A DNA stretch of 64,000 nucleotides from Halopelagius fulvigenes (GTDB taxonomy: Archaea > Halobacteriota > Halobacteria > Halobacteriales > Haloferacaceae). The position numbers and the translations under genes are program-made. Below the pieces are notes generated by a model. It was not told where the DNA came from and did not search any database. It was given only the letters and a program-made list of their open reading frames with translations. Positions 8,479-17,305 of the stretch are shown piece after piece. The stretch is from positions 186,001 to 250,000 of the forward strand of contig NZ_JBHSXH010000015.1 in assembly GCF_042662625.1 (NCBI RefSeq), in the 5' to 3' direction. Every line of letters begins with the position of its first letter. The first letter of the stretch is position 1.

Positions 8479-9537
8479 TCAGATTCCGAGCGTCGGGACG
8501 TACGACGCGCCGGGGAAGACCCCGAGGACGTACATCACGAACACCAGGAACGACCCGAAGACGATGGCCGCGGCGGGCGGGTCCCAGTGGGTGTCGCCGT
8601 GCGCGTAGAAGACGCGCTGGAACAACTCGCCGAACAGCCCGGACACCAGACCGAACGCGCCCGCCCACAGCAGAGCCACGAGGAGCGACCCGTCGCCGCC
8701 GCCGGTGACCGCGATGGCCGCGGCGCTCGCGGGCAGCGTCATGTGGTGGGTGACGGGAATCCGCTCGACGCCGAGGTTCAAGAACAGCAGCGACGCCGCG
8801 CTGATGCCGAACGCGAGGAATGTGCTTCCGGTCACCATGGCGATGTACCCGCCGAACAGGCCCGCGACGAGGCTTATCGCGGCGACGCCACCCCACTCGT
8901 ACTGGTGGGGGAGCCACGGTTCGACCGCCAGACGCGTCTCCTGTCCGCCGTCGGTCGGCGTCCGACTCTCCTCCGTCGCCGTCGCCGACTGGTCGCCGAC
9001 CGGGCGGAGTTCCTCCCGCTCGAACGGCGACATATCGAGGATGCCGTCGCCGCGAACTTCCCCGATTATCGGGTAGCCGAAGGCGATTCGGTGGAGCAAC
9101 GCCGAGAGCGTGACGCCCATCGCGATGGCGTCGTACGGCAAGGCGAACGTGCTCGAGAGCACCGTCAGCCAGTAGCCGAGGATGCCGAAGACGCCGCCGA
9201 CCGCCAACACGTCGGGTTTCGTCCCGAGCGCGAACGTGATGTCCTTGGCGTTGTGATAGTCGAAGCCCGACTGCATGTAGCCGCGCTTGGCGGCGTACGC
9301 CGCGGCGGCCGCGCCGCCCGCGAAGCTGATGGCTGGCGAGAACGGCGCGCCGAACGCGACGGAGCCTGTGATGGCTCCGGCGTCGGCGTTGGCGATGCTC
9401 GCCGCCTCGCCGGCGATGACCATGAAACCGGTGAAGACGAACGCCGGAAGCGCGCCGAGTGCGGCCCCGAACGCCCCGCCCGCGAAGGCGGCGATTATCA
9501 CCTCGATGGCCCATAGGTCCGCGAGCGCCACGCTCAC
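8479..9537 (-). CDS. Multi-pass membrane protein of the glycerol operon, candidate glycerol transporter
   Basis: 352 residues with about 8-10 hydrophobic segments in two halves, separated by a hydrophilic stretch around residues 165-215. No MIP/aquaporin NPA motif is present, so it is not a GlpF-type channel. Gly/Ala-rich helices (AFAGGAFGAALGALPAFVF) and conserved polar bits (DTHWDPPAAAIVFGS) suggest a transporter. Its ATG overlaps the glpK stop by 4 bases, so the two are co-translated; ptsH2 follows. From memory, the H. volcanii protein in the same place (HVO_1542) has been proposed to act in glycerol uptake. The transport role here is inference. Confidence 0.75.
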   Translation of the reverse strand: MSVALADLWAIEVIIAAFAGGAFGAALGALPAFVFTGFMVIAGEAASIANADAGAITGSVAFGAPFSPAISFAGGAAAAAYAAKRGYMQSGFDYHNAKDITFALGTKPDVLAVGGVFGILGYWLTVLSSTFALPYDAIAMGVTLSALLHRIAFGYPIIGEVRGDGILDMSPFEREELRPVGDQSATATEESRTPTDGGQETRLAVEPWLPHQYEWGGVAAISLVAGLFGGYIAMVTGSTFLAFGISAASLLFLNLGVERIPVTHHMTLPASAAAIAVTGGGDGSLLVALLWAGAFGLVSGLFGELFQRVFYAHGDTHWDPPAAAIVFGSFLVFVMYVLGVFPGASYVPTLGI

Positions 9538-11072
9538 TCACCTCCGTCGCGCGCCCAGTCGAGCGACCGTTCGACCGCGTCCTTCCAGCGACCGTAGCGC
9601 TGTTCGACGTTCTGGGGGTCCTCGGGAGCGAACTCCCTGTCTATCTGCCAGTTGTCGCGGAGTTCGTCCACCGTCTCCCAGTAGCCGACGGCCAGGCCCG
9701 CGGCGTACGCCGACCCCAGCGCCGTCGTCTCGTCGACGACCGGACGGACGATGTCTGTGCCGACGATGTTCGCCTGGAGCTGACAGAGGAAGTTGTTCTT
9801 CACCGCGCCGCCGTCGACGCGGAGGTCGGTCAGTTCGATGCCCGAGTCGGACTCCATCGCCTCGGCCACGTCGCGCGTCTGGAACGCGATGGACTCCAAC
9901 GCCGCGCGGACGACGTGTTCGCGGCGGGTGCCGCGCGTCATGCCGATGATGGTGCCGCGAGCGCGCTGGTCCCAGTGGGGCGCGCCGAGCCCGGTGAACG
10001 CCGGGACGAAGTAGACGCCGTCCGTCGAGTCCACGGAGCGCGCGAGGTTCTCCGTCTCGGCGGCGTCCTCGATGAGCGTCATGTCCTCGAGCCACTCGAT
10101 GGCCGCGCCCGTGATGAAAATCGCCCCCTCGAGGGCGTACTTCACGGGTTCGCCAGAGCGCTGGAAGCCGACGGTCGTCAGTAGACCGTGCTCGCTCTCG
10201 ACGGCCTCGTCGCCGGTGTTCATCAGCATGAACGACCCCGTGCCGTAGGTGTTCTTCGCGTCGCCCTCGTCGAAACAGGTCTGGCCGAACAGCGCCGCCT
10301 GCTGGTCGCCGAGTGCGCCCGCGACCGGAATCTCCTCGCCGAGGAAGCCGTCGGCGTCCGTCGTTCCGTAGTGGTTCTCGTCGGAGGAGGGTCGTACTTC
10401 GGGAAGGGTCGCCTCGGGGACGTTGAACTCTTCGAGGAGTTCTTCGTCCCAGTCCATCTCGTGGATGTTGAACAGCATCGTCCGCGAGGCGTTCGTCACG
10501 TCCGTGATGTGGTTCCCCGTCAGCTTGTAGATGAGCCACGAGTCGATGGTGCCGAACATCAACTCGCCCTGCTCGGCTCTCTCGCGGACGTCGTCGGGGC
10601 GCATCCGCTGGAGCTTGATCTGGTCGGTGTTGTCCAGCAGCCACTCGGCCTTCGTCGCCGAGAAGTACGCGTCCGGTTCGAGACCGGTCTTCTCGCGGAT
10701 CCACCCTTCCTTGCCCTCCTCTTGGAGTTTCTCGACGCGGTCGGTGGTGCGTCGGTCCTGCCAGACGATGGCGTTGTTGAGCGGTCGACCGCTCTCTCGA
10801 TCCCAGATGAGCGTCGTCTCGCGCTGGTTCGTGATGCCGATGGCTTCCAACTGGTCGGCGCTCAGGTCGGCGTTCCCCAGCGCTTCCTGGATTACGTCCT
10901 GCGTGTTCTCCCAGATCTCCTCGGGGTCGTGTTCGACCCACCCCGGTTCCGGGTATATCTGTTCGTGCTTCTGGTAGGCGTTCGCGACCACCTTGCCGCT
11001 GTGGTCGAACACCATGAATCTCGTTCCCGTCGTTCCCTGGTCAACTGCCCCGATGTAGGTATCTTGTGCCAT
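9534..11072 (-). CDS. glpK: Glycerol kinase
   Basis: 512 residues, FGGY-family kinase of normal length. Phosphorylates glycerol with ATP to glycerol-3-phosphate. Visible family motifs are GAVDQGTTGTRFMVFD at the N-terminus (phosphate loop), NQRETT and AIVWQDRRT (substrate pocket), GALGDQQAALFGQ, the adenosine site GAPHWDQRARG and the C-terminal LRVDGGAVKNNFLCQ. It leads glpK-membrane protein-ptsH2. A 220-base gap separates it from the divergent GlpA-like gene. Minus-strand TATA-like candidates there imply an untranslated leader of several tens of bases. Confidence 0.98.
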   Translation of the reverse strand: MAQDTYIGAVDQGTTGTRFMVFDHSGKVVANAYQKHEQIYPEPGWVEHDPEEIWENTQDVIQEALGNADLSADQLEAIGITNQRETTLIWDRESGRPLNNAIVWQDRRTTDRVEKLQEEGKEGWIREKTGLEPDAYFSATKAEWLLDNTDQIKLQRMRPDDVRERAEQGELMFGTIDSWLIYKLTGNHITDVTNASRTMLFNIHEMDWDEELLEEFNVPEATLPEVRPSSDENHYGTTDADGFLGEEIPVAGALGDQQAALFGQTCFDEGDAKNTYGTGSFMLMNTGDEAVESEHGLLTTVGFQRSGEPVKYALEGAIFITGAAIEWLEDMTLIEDAAETENLARSVDSTDGVYFVPAFTGLGAPHWDQRARGTIIGMTRGTRREHVVRAALESIAFQTRDVAEAMESDSGIELTDLRVDGGAVKNNFLCQLQANIVGTDIVRPVVDETTALGSAYAAGLAVGYWETVDELRDNWQIDREFAPEDPQNVEQRYGRWKDAVERSLDWARDGGE

Positions 11073-11292
11073 TGTGTCACCAACTCCGTACCGCGACGGG
11101 CGGAACCCGCCGCCGGCGTCAGGATAGACGCCGAACGTGCTAACAAATAACTAGGCGATCCATTAAATGTTTCCACGAAAACGAGGGTGAAATTCCAACG
11201 GATCTTGAACTATATGGAAATACATAACGAAGTTATTCGAATCTAACCCGTCCGCCGTCAGTTCCAAACCGCGCAGTGCCCAACGTCTTCCA
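11073..11292. promoter_or_regulatory. Divergent promoter region, glpK / GlpA-like gene
   Basis: A 220-base gap that is visibly AT-rich between about 11140 and 11245, unlike the coding flanks. It holds a perfect inverted repeat ATAAC-gaa-GTTAT (11224-11236) and several TATA-like stretches on both strands (TTAAATG, AACTATATGG, ATAACTAG). No small gene is evident. A likely operator site for glycerol-responsive control. Confidence 0.55.
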
Positions 11293-12570
11293 ATGGTGGA
11301 TACGACCGAGGTTCTCGTCGTCGGCGGCGGCGCGACCGGGACGGGCATCGCCCGCGACCTCGCACTCCGCGGCCTCGACGTCACCCTCGCGGAGCGACGC
11401 GGACTCGCGGGCGGGACGTCGGGTCGGTCGCACAGTCTGCTTCACAGCGGTGCACGCTACGCCGAGGCCGACCCGGTCGGCGCGGAGGAGTGCATCGAGG
11501 AGAACCGCATCCTGCGACGCATCGCGGGCGAGTGCATCCGCGAGAGCGGCGGTCTGTTCGTCCAACTCGAAGACGACGACCCGGCGTACTTCGAGGAGAA
11601 GCGCGAGGCCTGCGAGGAACTGGGCATCCCCGCGGAGGTGATAGACGGCGACGAGGCGCGGCGTCGCGTCCCTGGCCTCTCGGAGGACGCGGTTCGCGCG
11701 ATGGCCGTCCCGGACGGCGTCGTCTACCCCTCCCGCCTCGCCGCCGCCAACGCCGCCGACGCCCGCGACAACGGGGCGACGATACTCACCCACGCCCCCG
11801 TCGAGGGGATGACGGTCGAGGGCGGCCGCATCGTCCGCGTCGAACTCGGCGGCGCGGAGGACGTCGAACCCGACTACGTCGTCAACGCCACCGGGACGTG
11901 GGCGGGCCAAGTCGCCGCGATGGCGGGCGTCGAGTTGGAGATGCGGCCGACGAAGGGCGTGATGGTATCCGTCTACTACGACGGCCTCGACCCCGTGTTG
12001 AACCGGTGTCGCCCGCCCGCCGACGGGGACATCGTCGTCCCGCACGACCACGAGGTGGTCCTCGGGACGACGAGCGTCGAGGTGGACGACCCCGACGACT
12101 TCGAGGAGGAAGAGTGGGAGGTGGAGGCGATGTTCGACGAGTGCTCGAAGATGCTTCCGCCCGTCGCGGACGCCGAGGTGTCCCGGCGGTGGTGGGGCGT
12201 TCGCCCCCTCTACGCGCCCGACGAGGCGAGTCGCGGCGGCCGCGGCATCTCGCGCGGGTTCTTCGTCGTCGACCACGCCGCGGACCCCGACGACGAAACC
12301 GCGGCGGGCCGTTCGGCGTCGCCCGGCGAGAACGTCGAGAACTTCGCGAGCATCGTCGGCGGGAAACTGACGACGTACCGCGTGATGGCCGAGCAGATGT
12401 CTGACCTCGTCGCCGACCGACTCGGCGCGGACGAAGCGTGCGTCACCGACGAACGCCGCCTGCCGGGGGCGGACGACCCCGAACGACTCGACGCGTTCGT
12501 GGAGGCGTTCGACGCCCGGTCGCCGAGCGACGAGGACGTTCTCAGTCCGTCGGTGCGCAGAGAGGACTGA
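11293..12570 (+). CDS. GlpA-like FAD-dependent oxidoreductase lacking the BFD domain
   Basis: 425 residues. Clearly a paralogue of GlpA at 15166. It has the FAD-binding VLVVGGGATGTGIARDLALRGLDVTL motif, then SLLHSGARYA, ECIEENRILRRIA and the C-terminal FASIVGGKLTTYRVMAEQ. It ends where GlpA continues into its BFD-type [2Fe-2S] domain, so it lacks the four Cys ligands and about 170 residues. It is probably a soluble DAO-type dehydrogenase or oxidase of glycerol-3-phosphate or a related substrate. It sits between glpC and glpK, oriented opposite to both, which breaks the glp gene order. Exact substrate is uncertain. Confidence 0.85.
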   Translation: MVDTTEVLVVGGGATGTGIARDLALRGLDVTLAERRGLAGGTSGRSHSLLHSGARYAEADPVGAEECIEENRILRRIAGECIRESGGLFVQLEDDDPAYFEEKREACEELGIPAEVIDGDEARRRVPGLSEDAVRAMAVPDGVVYPSRLAAANAADARDNGATILTHAPVEGMTVEGGRIVRVELGGAEDVEPDYVVNATGTWAGQVAAMAGVELEMRPTKGVMVSVYYDGLDPVLNRCRPPADGDIVVPHDHEVVLGTTSVEVDDPDDFEEEEWEVEAMFDECSKMLPPVADAEVSRRWWGVRPLYAPDEASRGGRGISRGFFVVDHAADPDDETAAGRSASPGENVENFASIVGGKLTTYRVMAEQMSDLVADRLGADEACVTDERRLPGADDPERLDAFVEAFDARSPSDEDVLSPSVRRED

Positions 12571-12603
12571 AAAGAGAACCGCACCGCGCCGACCCGACGG
12601 CGC

Positions 12604-13911
12604 TCAGACCAGCGCTTCTTCGAGCAGTTGGAGGGGGTGTTTGATGTCGTAGCCGGTACCGTGCTCCATCTGCATCGAGCAGGTGGGACACTCCGTCATG
12701 CCGACGTTCCCCTCGGCGTGGTGCATGTGGTCGAACATCTCCTCGCCTATCTTCATCGACGTCTCGTACTTCTCCTCCTTCCAGCCGTAGGTGCCGGAGA
12801 TGCCGGAACAGGAGTCGCCGACGTCCTCGATGGTGACGCCGTCCAACTCGCGGAACAGTTCGACCGACTGTCGGTTGAGTCCCTGATTCCGGGCGTGGCA
12901 CGGCGCGTGGTAGGCGAACGCCTGGTCCGGGACGGAGGCGTCCGCGACTGCGCCCTCCACGTCCTCGTGGATGCGGAGGTACTCTATCGCCTCGTAGGTG
13001 TGCGACGAGAGGTCCTGAATCCCGTCGATGTCGAACAGTTCGGGGTACTCCTGTTTGAGCGACAGCGAACAGGAGGTACAGGAGGCGATGATGTCGTAGC
13101 CCTCCGGGATGAGGCCGGAGAAGTTCTCGACGTTGATGCCCGCCGCGCGCTTGGCGTCGTCGAGCATCCCGTTCGCGAACATGGGCGTGCCCGAACAGCG
13201 CTGTTGGGGGACGACGACTTCGTAGCCGAACTCCTCGAAGACGCGGACCATCGCCTTGCCGACTTCTGGCGTGTTGTAGTTCGAGTAACAGCCGTGGAAG
13301 TAGGCGACGCGTTTCTCCTCGGAGCGAACCTGCGGGCCGCCGCGTTCCTCCCACCACTCGCGGAACGTCTGCCGGGCGAACTCGGGGAACTCCCGTTCGG
13401 CGGTGACGCCGAGCGTCTTCTCCATCACCCACCGCGCGGGGCCGAAGTTCATCGCGATGTTCGCCAGTCGCGGCACCTTCGACGCTATCTCCGCCGACGT
13501 GCGGTAGTTCGAGAGGATGCGGTTGCGGATGTACTCCGCGGAGAGTTTGTCCATGTGGTTCTCGACGTACTCCCCGCGGGCGGTGTTGTGCATCTGGCTG
13601 AGGGGGACGCCCGACGGGCAGGCGTCGTCACAGCGCATGCAGTTCGAACACTTCATGACGGAGCCGTCGATGTCGGTGTCCTCCTTGCGCTTGAGACGCC
13701 ACTGCTCTGGGCCTTGGAACTTCGGCCCCGGGAAGTCGTCGTCCACCTCCGCCACCGGGCAGGAGGTGTCGCAGGAGGTGCATTTGTAGCAGTTGTCCGC
13801 GCCGGGGCGGAGGTCCATCCCCGTCCCGTCGTCGAACACCTGCACCGGTTCGAAGTCGTCCTGTTCCGTCGTTCCGAAGTCTGCGTCTATCTGTGATTCT
13901 GCGTCGCTCAT
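12604..13911 (-). CDS. glpC: Anaerobic-type glycerol-3-phosphate dehydrogenase subunit C
   Basis: 435 residues from the ATG at 13911 (MSDAESQIDAD). Two [4Fe-4S] ferredoxin-type clusters are visible near the N-terminus: CYKCTSCDTSCP and CSNCMRCDDACP. Two CCG-like domains follow (HGCYSNYNTP, QRCSGTP, CTSCSLSLKQ and HAPCHARNQG, DSCSGISG), giving the fold of the membrane-associated electron-transfer subunit. It takes electrons from GlpA/B to the respiratory chain. Its start overlaps the glpB stop by 4 bases (ATGA), so glpA-glpB-glpC is a translationally coupled operon. Longer upstream frames overlap glpB and are rejected. Confidence 0.96.
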   Translation of the reverse strand: MSDAESQIDADFGTTEQDDFEPVQVFDDGTGMDLRPGADNCYKCTSCDTSCPVAEVDDDFPGPKFQGPEQWRLKRKEDTDIDGSVMKCSNCMRCDDACPSGVPLSQMHNTARGEYVENHMDKLSAEYIRNRILSNYRTSAEIASKVPRLANIAMNFGPARWVMEKTLGVTAEREFPEFARQTFREWWEERGGPQVRSEEKRVAYFHGCYSNYNTPEVGKAMVRVFEEFGYEVVVPQQRCSGTPMFANGMLDDAKRAAGINVENFSGLIPEGYDIIASCTSCSLSLKQEYPELFDIDGIQDLSSHTYEAIEYLRIHEDVEGAVADASVPDQAFAYHAPCHARNQGLNRQSVELFRELDGVTIEDVGDSCSGISGTYGWKEEKYETSMKIGEEMFDHMHHAEGNVGMTECPTCSMQMEHGTGYDIKHPLQLLEEALV

Positions 13912-15179
13912 CTGCGTACCTCCTCGCCCGCGCGGGTGCCGGCGACGGCCGCCGTCGCGAGGGAGACGCCGCCCGCGGAGTTCTCGCGGGCCACGTTCGC
14001 CCCGCCGACGACGCCGCCGGCCGCGCGGAGATTCTCGAACTGCGGTTCTCCCGTCTCCGTCGTCGGTCGCATCTCGCCGTCCGGGACGACGCCGAACCGG
14101 GCGAAGGCGTGGTCGCCGAACGCCTCCGACTCGGACCACTCGTAGCGGTCCTCCGGGTGCGGCACGCGGAGGCCGAACACGGGCTCTTCGACCCGTTCGC
14201 GGTTCGACCGGACGCCCTTGCCGACGAGTCCGCCCGTCGCGAGGACGAACTCCTCGGCGTGGTAGGGGACGCGCTTGTGCTTCTGGTCCACGTACACGGC
14301 CTCGATTCGGCCGTTCTCGGCCTCGTAGTCCAAGACGGGGTTGCCCACCGACATGCGGACGCCCGCCTCGTTGAGGGCGTCGAACAGCAGGTCTTCGAGG
14401 CTGAGACCGAGCAGACTCGGCGGCCCCGTCGGCACCTCGAACACCGTCGCGCCGATGCGTTCGGAGAGGTCTTGGCGCACCTCCTCGGCGTTGTCGTCGC
14501 CGAGCATCGCCGGGAACCCGACGCGCGCCTCGCCGTCGAGTTCGTCGGCGACGGCTTCCGCGACGGCGCGGCGCACGCCCGTTCCGTCGTTGAGCCGTTC
14601 GTCCTCGTCTAAGGCCTGCGCGTACCGCGTCACCTTCGCGTCGGCGCGGAACTCCATCGGGAAGCGGAGCGTCGCGCCGCGGACGTCGAAGGGGACGCCC
14701 GAGGCGTCGATGTGCTCCGCCGCGAGGGGTGCCTCGAAGTCGGTGAGCGTCTCGAAGCCGACCAGCAGGGCGTCCTCCTCGACGCTGGCGAGGCCGGGAG
14801 CGACGGACTCGGGGTAGCGAGCCGTCGGTTTCACCGTCCCGGCGTGGGTCGGCACGAGGGCGTTCGCGTCGGTGTGGCCGCCGCGGTAGGCGTCGCCCAC
14901 CGCCTCGTCGAAGAGGCGCAGTCCCTCGCGGACCGCATCCTCGCCGACGACGCTGTAGGGGTGTTCGTCGGGCAACTCGGCCATCGCCGCGAACGGGTCG
15001 GCGTGCGGTCCCTCGCCGTCCACGTAGCCGAGCACGTCTATCAGGCCGCTCGCCTGCCGGAGCGTGCTCTTCTTGTGGGAGACGAGTCTGACGCTCGCGC
15101 CGGACTCGGCGGCCGCGAGTGCCGCGATGCTCCCGGCGAGGCCGCCGCCGATGACCACCACGTCCTCACGAATTGGCAT
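13908..15179 (-). CDS. glpB: Anaerobic-type glycerol-3-phosphate dehydrogenase subunit B
   Basis: About 423 residues from the ATG at 15179 (MPIREDVVVIGGGLAGSIAALAAAESG). It has an FAD/NAD-binding GxGxxG motif and the family segment VGFPAMLGDD, with GVRSNRERVEEPVFGL and a C-terminal GGVSLATAAVAGTRAG. The start at 15179 overlaps the end of glpA by 14 bases; a further in-frame ATG at 15200 would lengthen the overlap and adds no family residues. It works with GlpA and GlpC to oxidise glycerol-3-phosphate to DHAP. Confidence 0.95.
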   Translation of the reverse strand: MPIREDVVVIGGGLAGSIAALAAAESGASVRLVSHKKSTLRQASGLIDVLGYVDGEGPHADPFAAMAELPDEHPYSVVGEDAVREGLRLFDEAVGDAYRGGHTDANALVPTHAGTVKPTARYPESVAPGLASVEEDALLVGFETLTDFEAPLAAEHIDASGVPFDVRGATLRFPMEFRADAKVTRYAQALDEDERLNDGTGVRRAVAEAVADELDGEARVGFPAMLGDDNAEEVRQDLSERIGATVFEVPTGPPSLLGLSLEDLLFDALNEAGVRMSVGNPVLDYEAENGRIEAVYVDQKHKRVPYHAEEFVLATGGLVGKGVRSNRERVEEPVFGLRVPHPEDRYEWSESEAFGDHAFARFGVVPDGEMRPTTETGEPQFENLRAAGGVVGGANVARENSAGGVSLATAAVAGTRAGEEVRR

Positions 15180-16968
15180 CGTCGCCCCCTTTTCTCCCAC
15201 CGCCGGACCGAAGGTCCGACGTGCTCCCGACGTGGTCGGGACCGCCGTCGGTCGCCGCCCTGTCCGCTCCCGTCCCCGCCGCGTCCGAGGCGGCGTCCGG
15301 TCCGGCGTCGAACGCGCCGAAGTCGACCGGTTCGTCTCGGGACGCCGCGTCGCCGTCGCGGTTCATCGTCGTCGCGTGGAGCATGTGCTTCAGCATCGCC
15401 TGCGACAACTGCTCGCCCCAGAGGGCGTGGCGTTCGCCCTTCCAGCGCTCCTGGTACAGGTCGTCCAGCGAATCGCGGACGACGAGTTCGTCGTACTGCG
15501 GGAACAGTTCGTTCGCCATGCGGTGACAGCACATCGCGCCCTGACAGTTGCCCATCGAGGCGCGCGTGCGGATGCGGACGGCGTTGAGGTCCGTCCCCGA
15601 GGAGTCGATGGCGTCCTGAATCTCCGCGCGGGTGACCGCCTCGCAGTCGCAGACGACGGGGTTGGGGCCCTCCCACCCGCCGAGTACCTCGTCCGCGCGC
15701 GACCCGAGGCGCTGGGCGCTCCGCCGCCCGATGGGCGACCGGATGCCGAAGTCCTCCATGTAGTCGCGCAGGACGGTGAAGTCCTCCGACCCCGGAAGCG
15801 GAACCTCCGCGGTGCGGCACTCCGCCTCGACGCCGAGTTTCCCGCAGACGTGGTCGGAAATCTGCTCGGCCATCATGCGGTAGGTGGTGAACTTCCCGCC
15901 GACGATGGAGGACATCCCCGGCAGGTCGTCCCTCTCGTCGTGGTCCAAGAGGAAGAAATCGCGCGTGATGTCCGTCGAGTCGGTCGTTCCCGTCCCCGGC
16001 GGTTCGTACAGGGGGCGGACGCCCCAGAACGACCGGATGGTGCGGGCCTCCGAGAGGATGGGCACCAACTCCGAGAGGGTGTCTATCATCAGGTCCACCT
16101 CCCACCCCTCCTCGGGGTAGTCCTCGGGGTCCTCGACTTCCTCGTCGGTCGTCCCGAGGATGCACGTCGTCTCGTGGGGGACGACGATGTCGGCGTCGCC
16201 CTTCGGTCGGCACCGGTTGACGACGGTGTCGACCTGCCGGACGTTCATGATGGTCATGACGCCCTTCGAGGGGCGGACTTCCACGTCCACGCCGGCCATG
16301 TCGCCGATTCGGCCGGCCCACGCGCCCGTCGCGTTCACGACGTAGTCGGCGCGAATCTCCTCGGTCGTTCCGGGTCGGCCGTGGACGTGCACGCCCTCTC
16401 CGGACTGGTGTTCCACTTCGACGCCGACGACTTCGCCGCCCTTGACGAGGACGTCGGTGACTTCGGCGTGCGTCTCGATGCGCGCGCCGTGTTCGACGGC
16501 GCTGGCGGCGTTGGCGACGCAGAGGCGGAACGGGTCCACCGCCCCGTCGGGGACGCGGATGGCCCGCTTGATGTCGTCCGCGAGGTACGGTTCCATCTCG
16601 CGGGCCTCCTCGGCGGAGAGCACCTCCGCGGGAATCCCGCACTCGCGGCAGCCCTCCAGTTTCTCCTCGAAGTACTCGTCGTCGTCCTCGGGTCGCTGGA
16701 CGAACAGCCCCCCGGTCATCTCGACGCAGTGGCTCGCTATACGGCGCAGGACGCGGTTCTCCTCGATGCACTCCTTCGCTGACGCCTGGTCCGAGACGGC
16801 GTACCGACCGCCGCTGTGGAGCAGGCCGTGCATCCGACCCGTCGTCCCGTGGGTCAGGTTCCCCTTCTCGACGAGGGTGACGTCGAGCCCGCGCATCGCT
16901 AAGTCCCGCGCGATGCCGCACCCGGTCGAACCCCCGCCGATGACGAGGACGCTCGGCGTTTCAGTCAT
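15166..16968 (-). CDS. glpA: Anaerobic-type glycerol-3-phosphate dehydrogenase subunit A
   Basis: 600 residues. An N-terminal FAD domain (VLVIGGGSTGCGIARDLAMRG) and substrate region (HGTTGRMHGLLHSGGRYA) are followed by a BFD-like [2Fe-2S] domain with Cys440, Cys442, Cys475 and Cys480 (CDCEAVT ... CQGAMCC). The last about 90 residues are a hydrophilic Asp/Ser/Gly tail. It oxidises glycerol-3-phosphate to DHAP. First gene of glpABC. A TATA-like box (AAAATAAAG read on the minus strand) lies 32-40 bases upstream, flanked by an inverted repeat that may be an operator. Confidence 0.97.
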   Translation of the reverse strand: MTETPSVLVIGGGSTGCGIARDLAMRGLDVTLVEKGNLTHGTTGRMHGLLHSGGRYAVSDQASAKECIEENRVLRRIASHCVEMTGGLFVQRPEDDDEYFEEKLEGCRECGIPAEVLSAEEAREMEPYLADDIKRAIRVPDGAVDPFRLCVANAASAVEHGARIETHAEVTDVLVKGGEVVGVEVEHQSGEGVHVHGRPGTTEEIRADYVVNATGAWAGRIGDMAGVDVEVRPSKGVMTIMNVRQVDTVVNRCRPKGDADIVVPHETTCILGTTDEEVEDPEDYPEEGWEVDLMIDTLSELVPILSEARTIRSFWGVRPLYEPPGTGTTDSTDITRDFFLLDHDERDDLPGMSSIVGGKFTTYRMMAEQISDHVCGKLGVEAECRTAEVPLPGSEDFTVLRDYMEDFGIRSPIGRRSAQRLGSRADEVLGGWEGPNPVVCDCEAVTRAEIQDAIDSSGTDLNAVRIRTRASMGNCQGAMCCHRMANELFPQYDELVVRDSLDDLYQERWKGERHALWGEQLSQAMLKHMLHATTMNRDGDAASRDEPVDFGAFDAGPDAASDAAGTGADRAATDGGPDHVGSTSDLRSGGGRKGGDDANS

Positions 16969-16983
16969 CTCACTTCCGGATGG

Positions 16984-17024
16984 TTGGTCGCACCCTACTT
17001 TATTTTACCTCTCGCTCCGACCAA
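16984..17024. promoter_or_regulatory. Inverted repeat flanking the glpABC TATA box
   Basis: TTGGTCG at 16984-16990 and its exact complement CGACCAA at 17018-17024 are 27 bases apart. The only AT-rich box of the glpA promoter (about 17000-17009) lies between them. The start codon of glpA is at 16968, so the site straddles the expected TATA position. This is a good geometry for a repressor or activator site. Confidence 0.6.
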
Positions 17025-17305
17025 TCCGTAAATTATCCGCGAGGTTCCGCCTCGACGACTCGATTCGCATTTCAACCCGGTCTACAGCCCGTTTTTCGCC
17101 GCTTCGTCGGAAGGAGGTCGCCCTGTTCGCCGATTTGTAACTGAACGATTGCAATAGTTACGGACGGTCACTCGACGCGAATAGTTCGACGGCGGATCCC
17201 GTCGCGGTTATTCGAAGAAAAGCCGGTTTCGAGCGGTGAATCACCCGTTTCGGGCGAGGCGGCGGGACACCCTCAATTTTTATTCCCGGGAGGTGAACCG
17301 GGGGA
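17025..17305. other. Rest of the glpA / Cdc6-like divergent intergenic region
   Basis: No gene seen. An imperfectly spaced inverted repeat GTAACT (17137-17142) / AGTTAC (17156-17161) is present. A TATA-like ATTTTTATTC (about 17276-17285) lies before the ATG at 17306. I looked for origin-recognition-box repeats because a Cdc6-like gene follows, and saw none. Confidence 0.5.

Noticed and set aside
7997..8500. An Arg/Ser-rich plus-strand frame over dhaM, ptsH2 and the membrane protein
   Set aside because: It overlaps three well-supported genes and has no coherent product.
16969..17305. A replication origin next to the Cdc6-like gene
   Set aside because: No repeated origin-recognition-box-like sequence or long AT-rich unwinding element was seen in the intergenic region.
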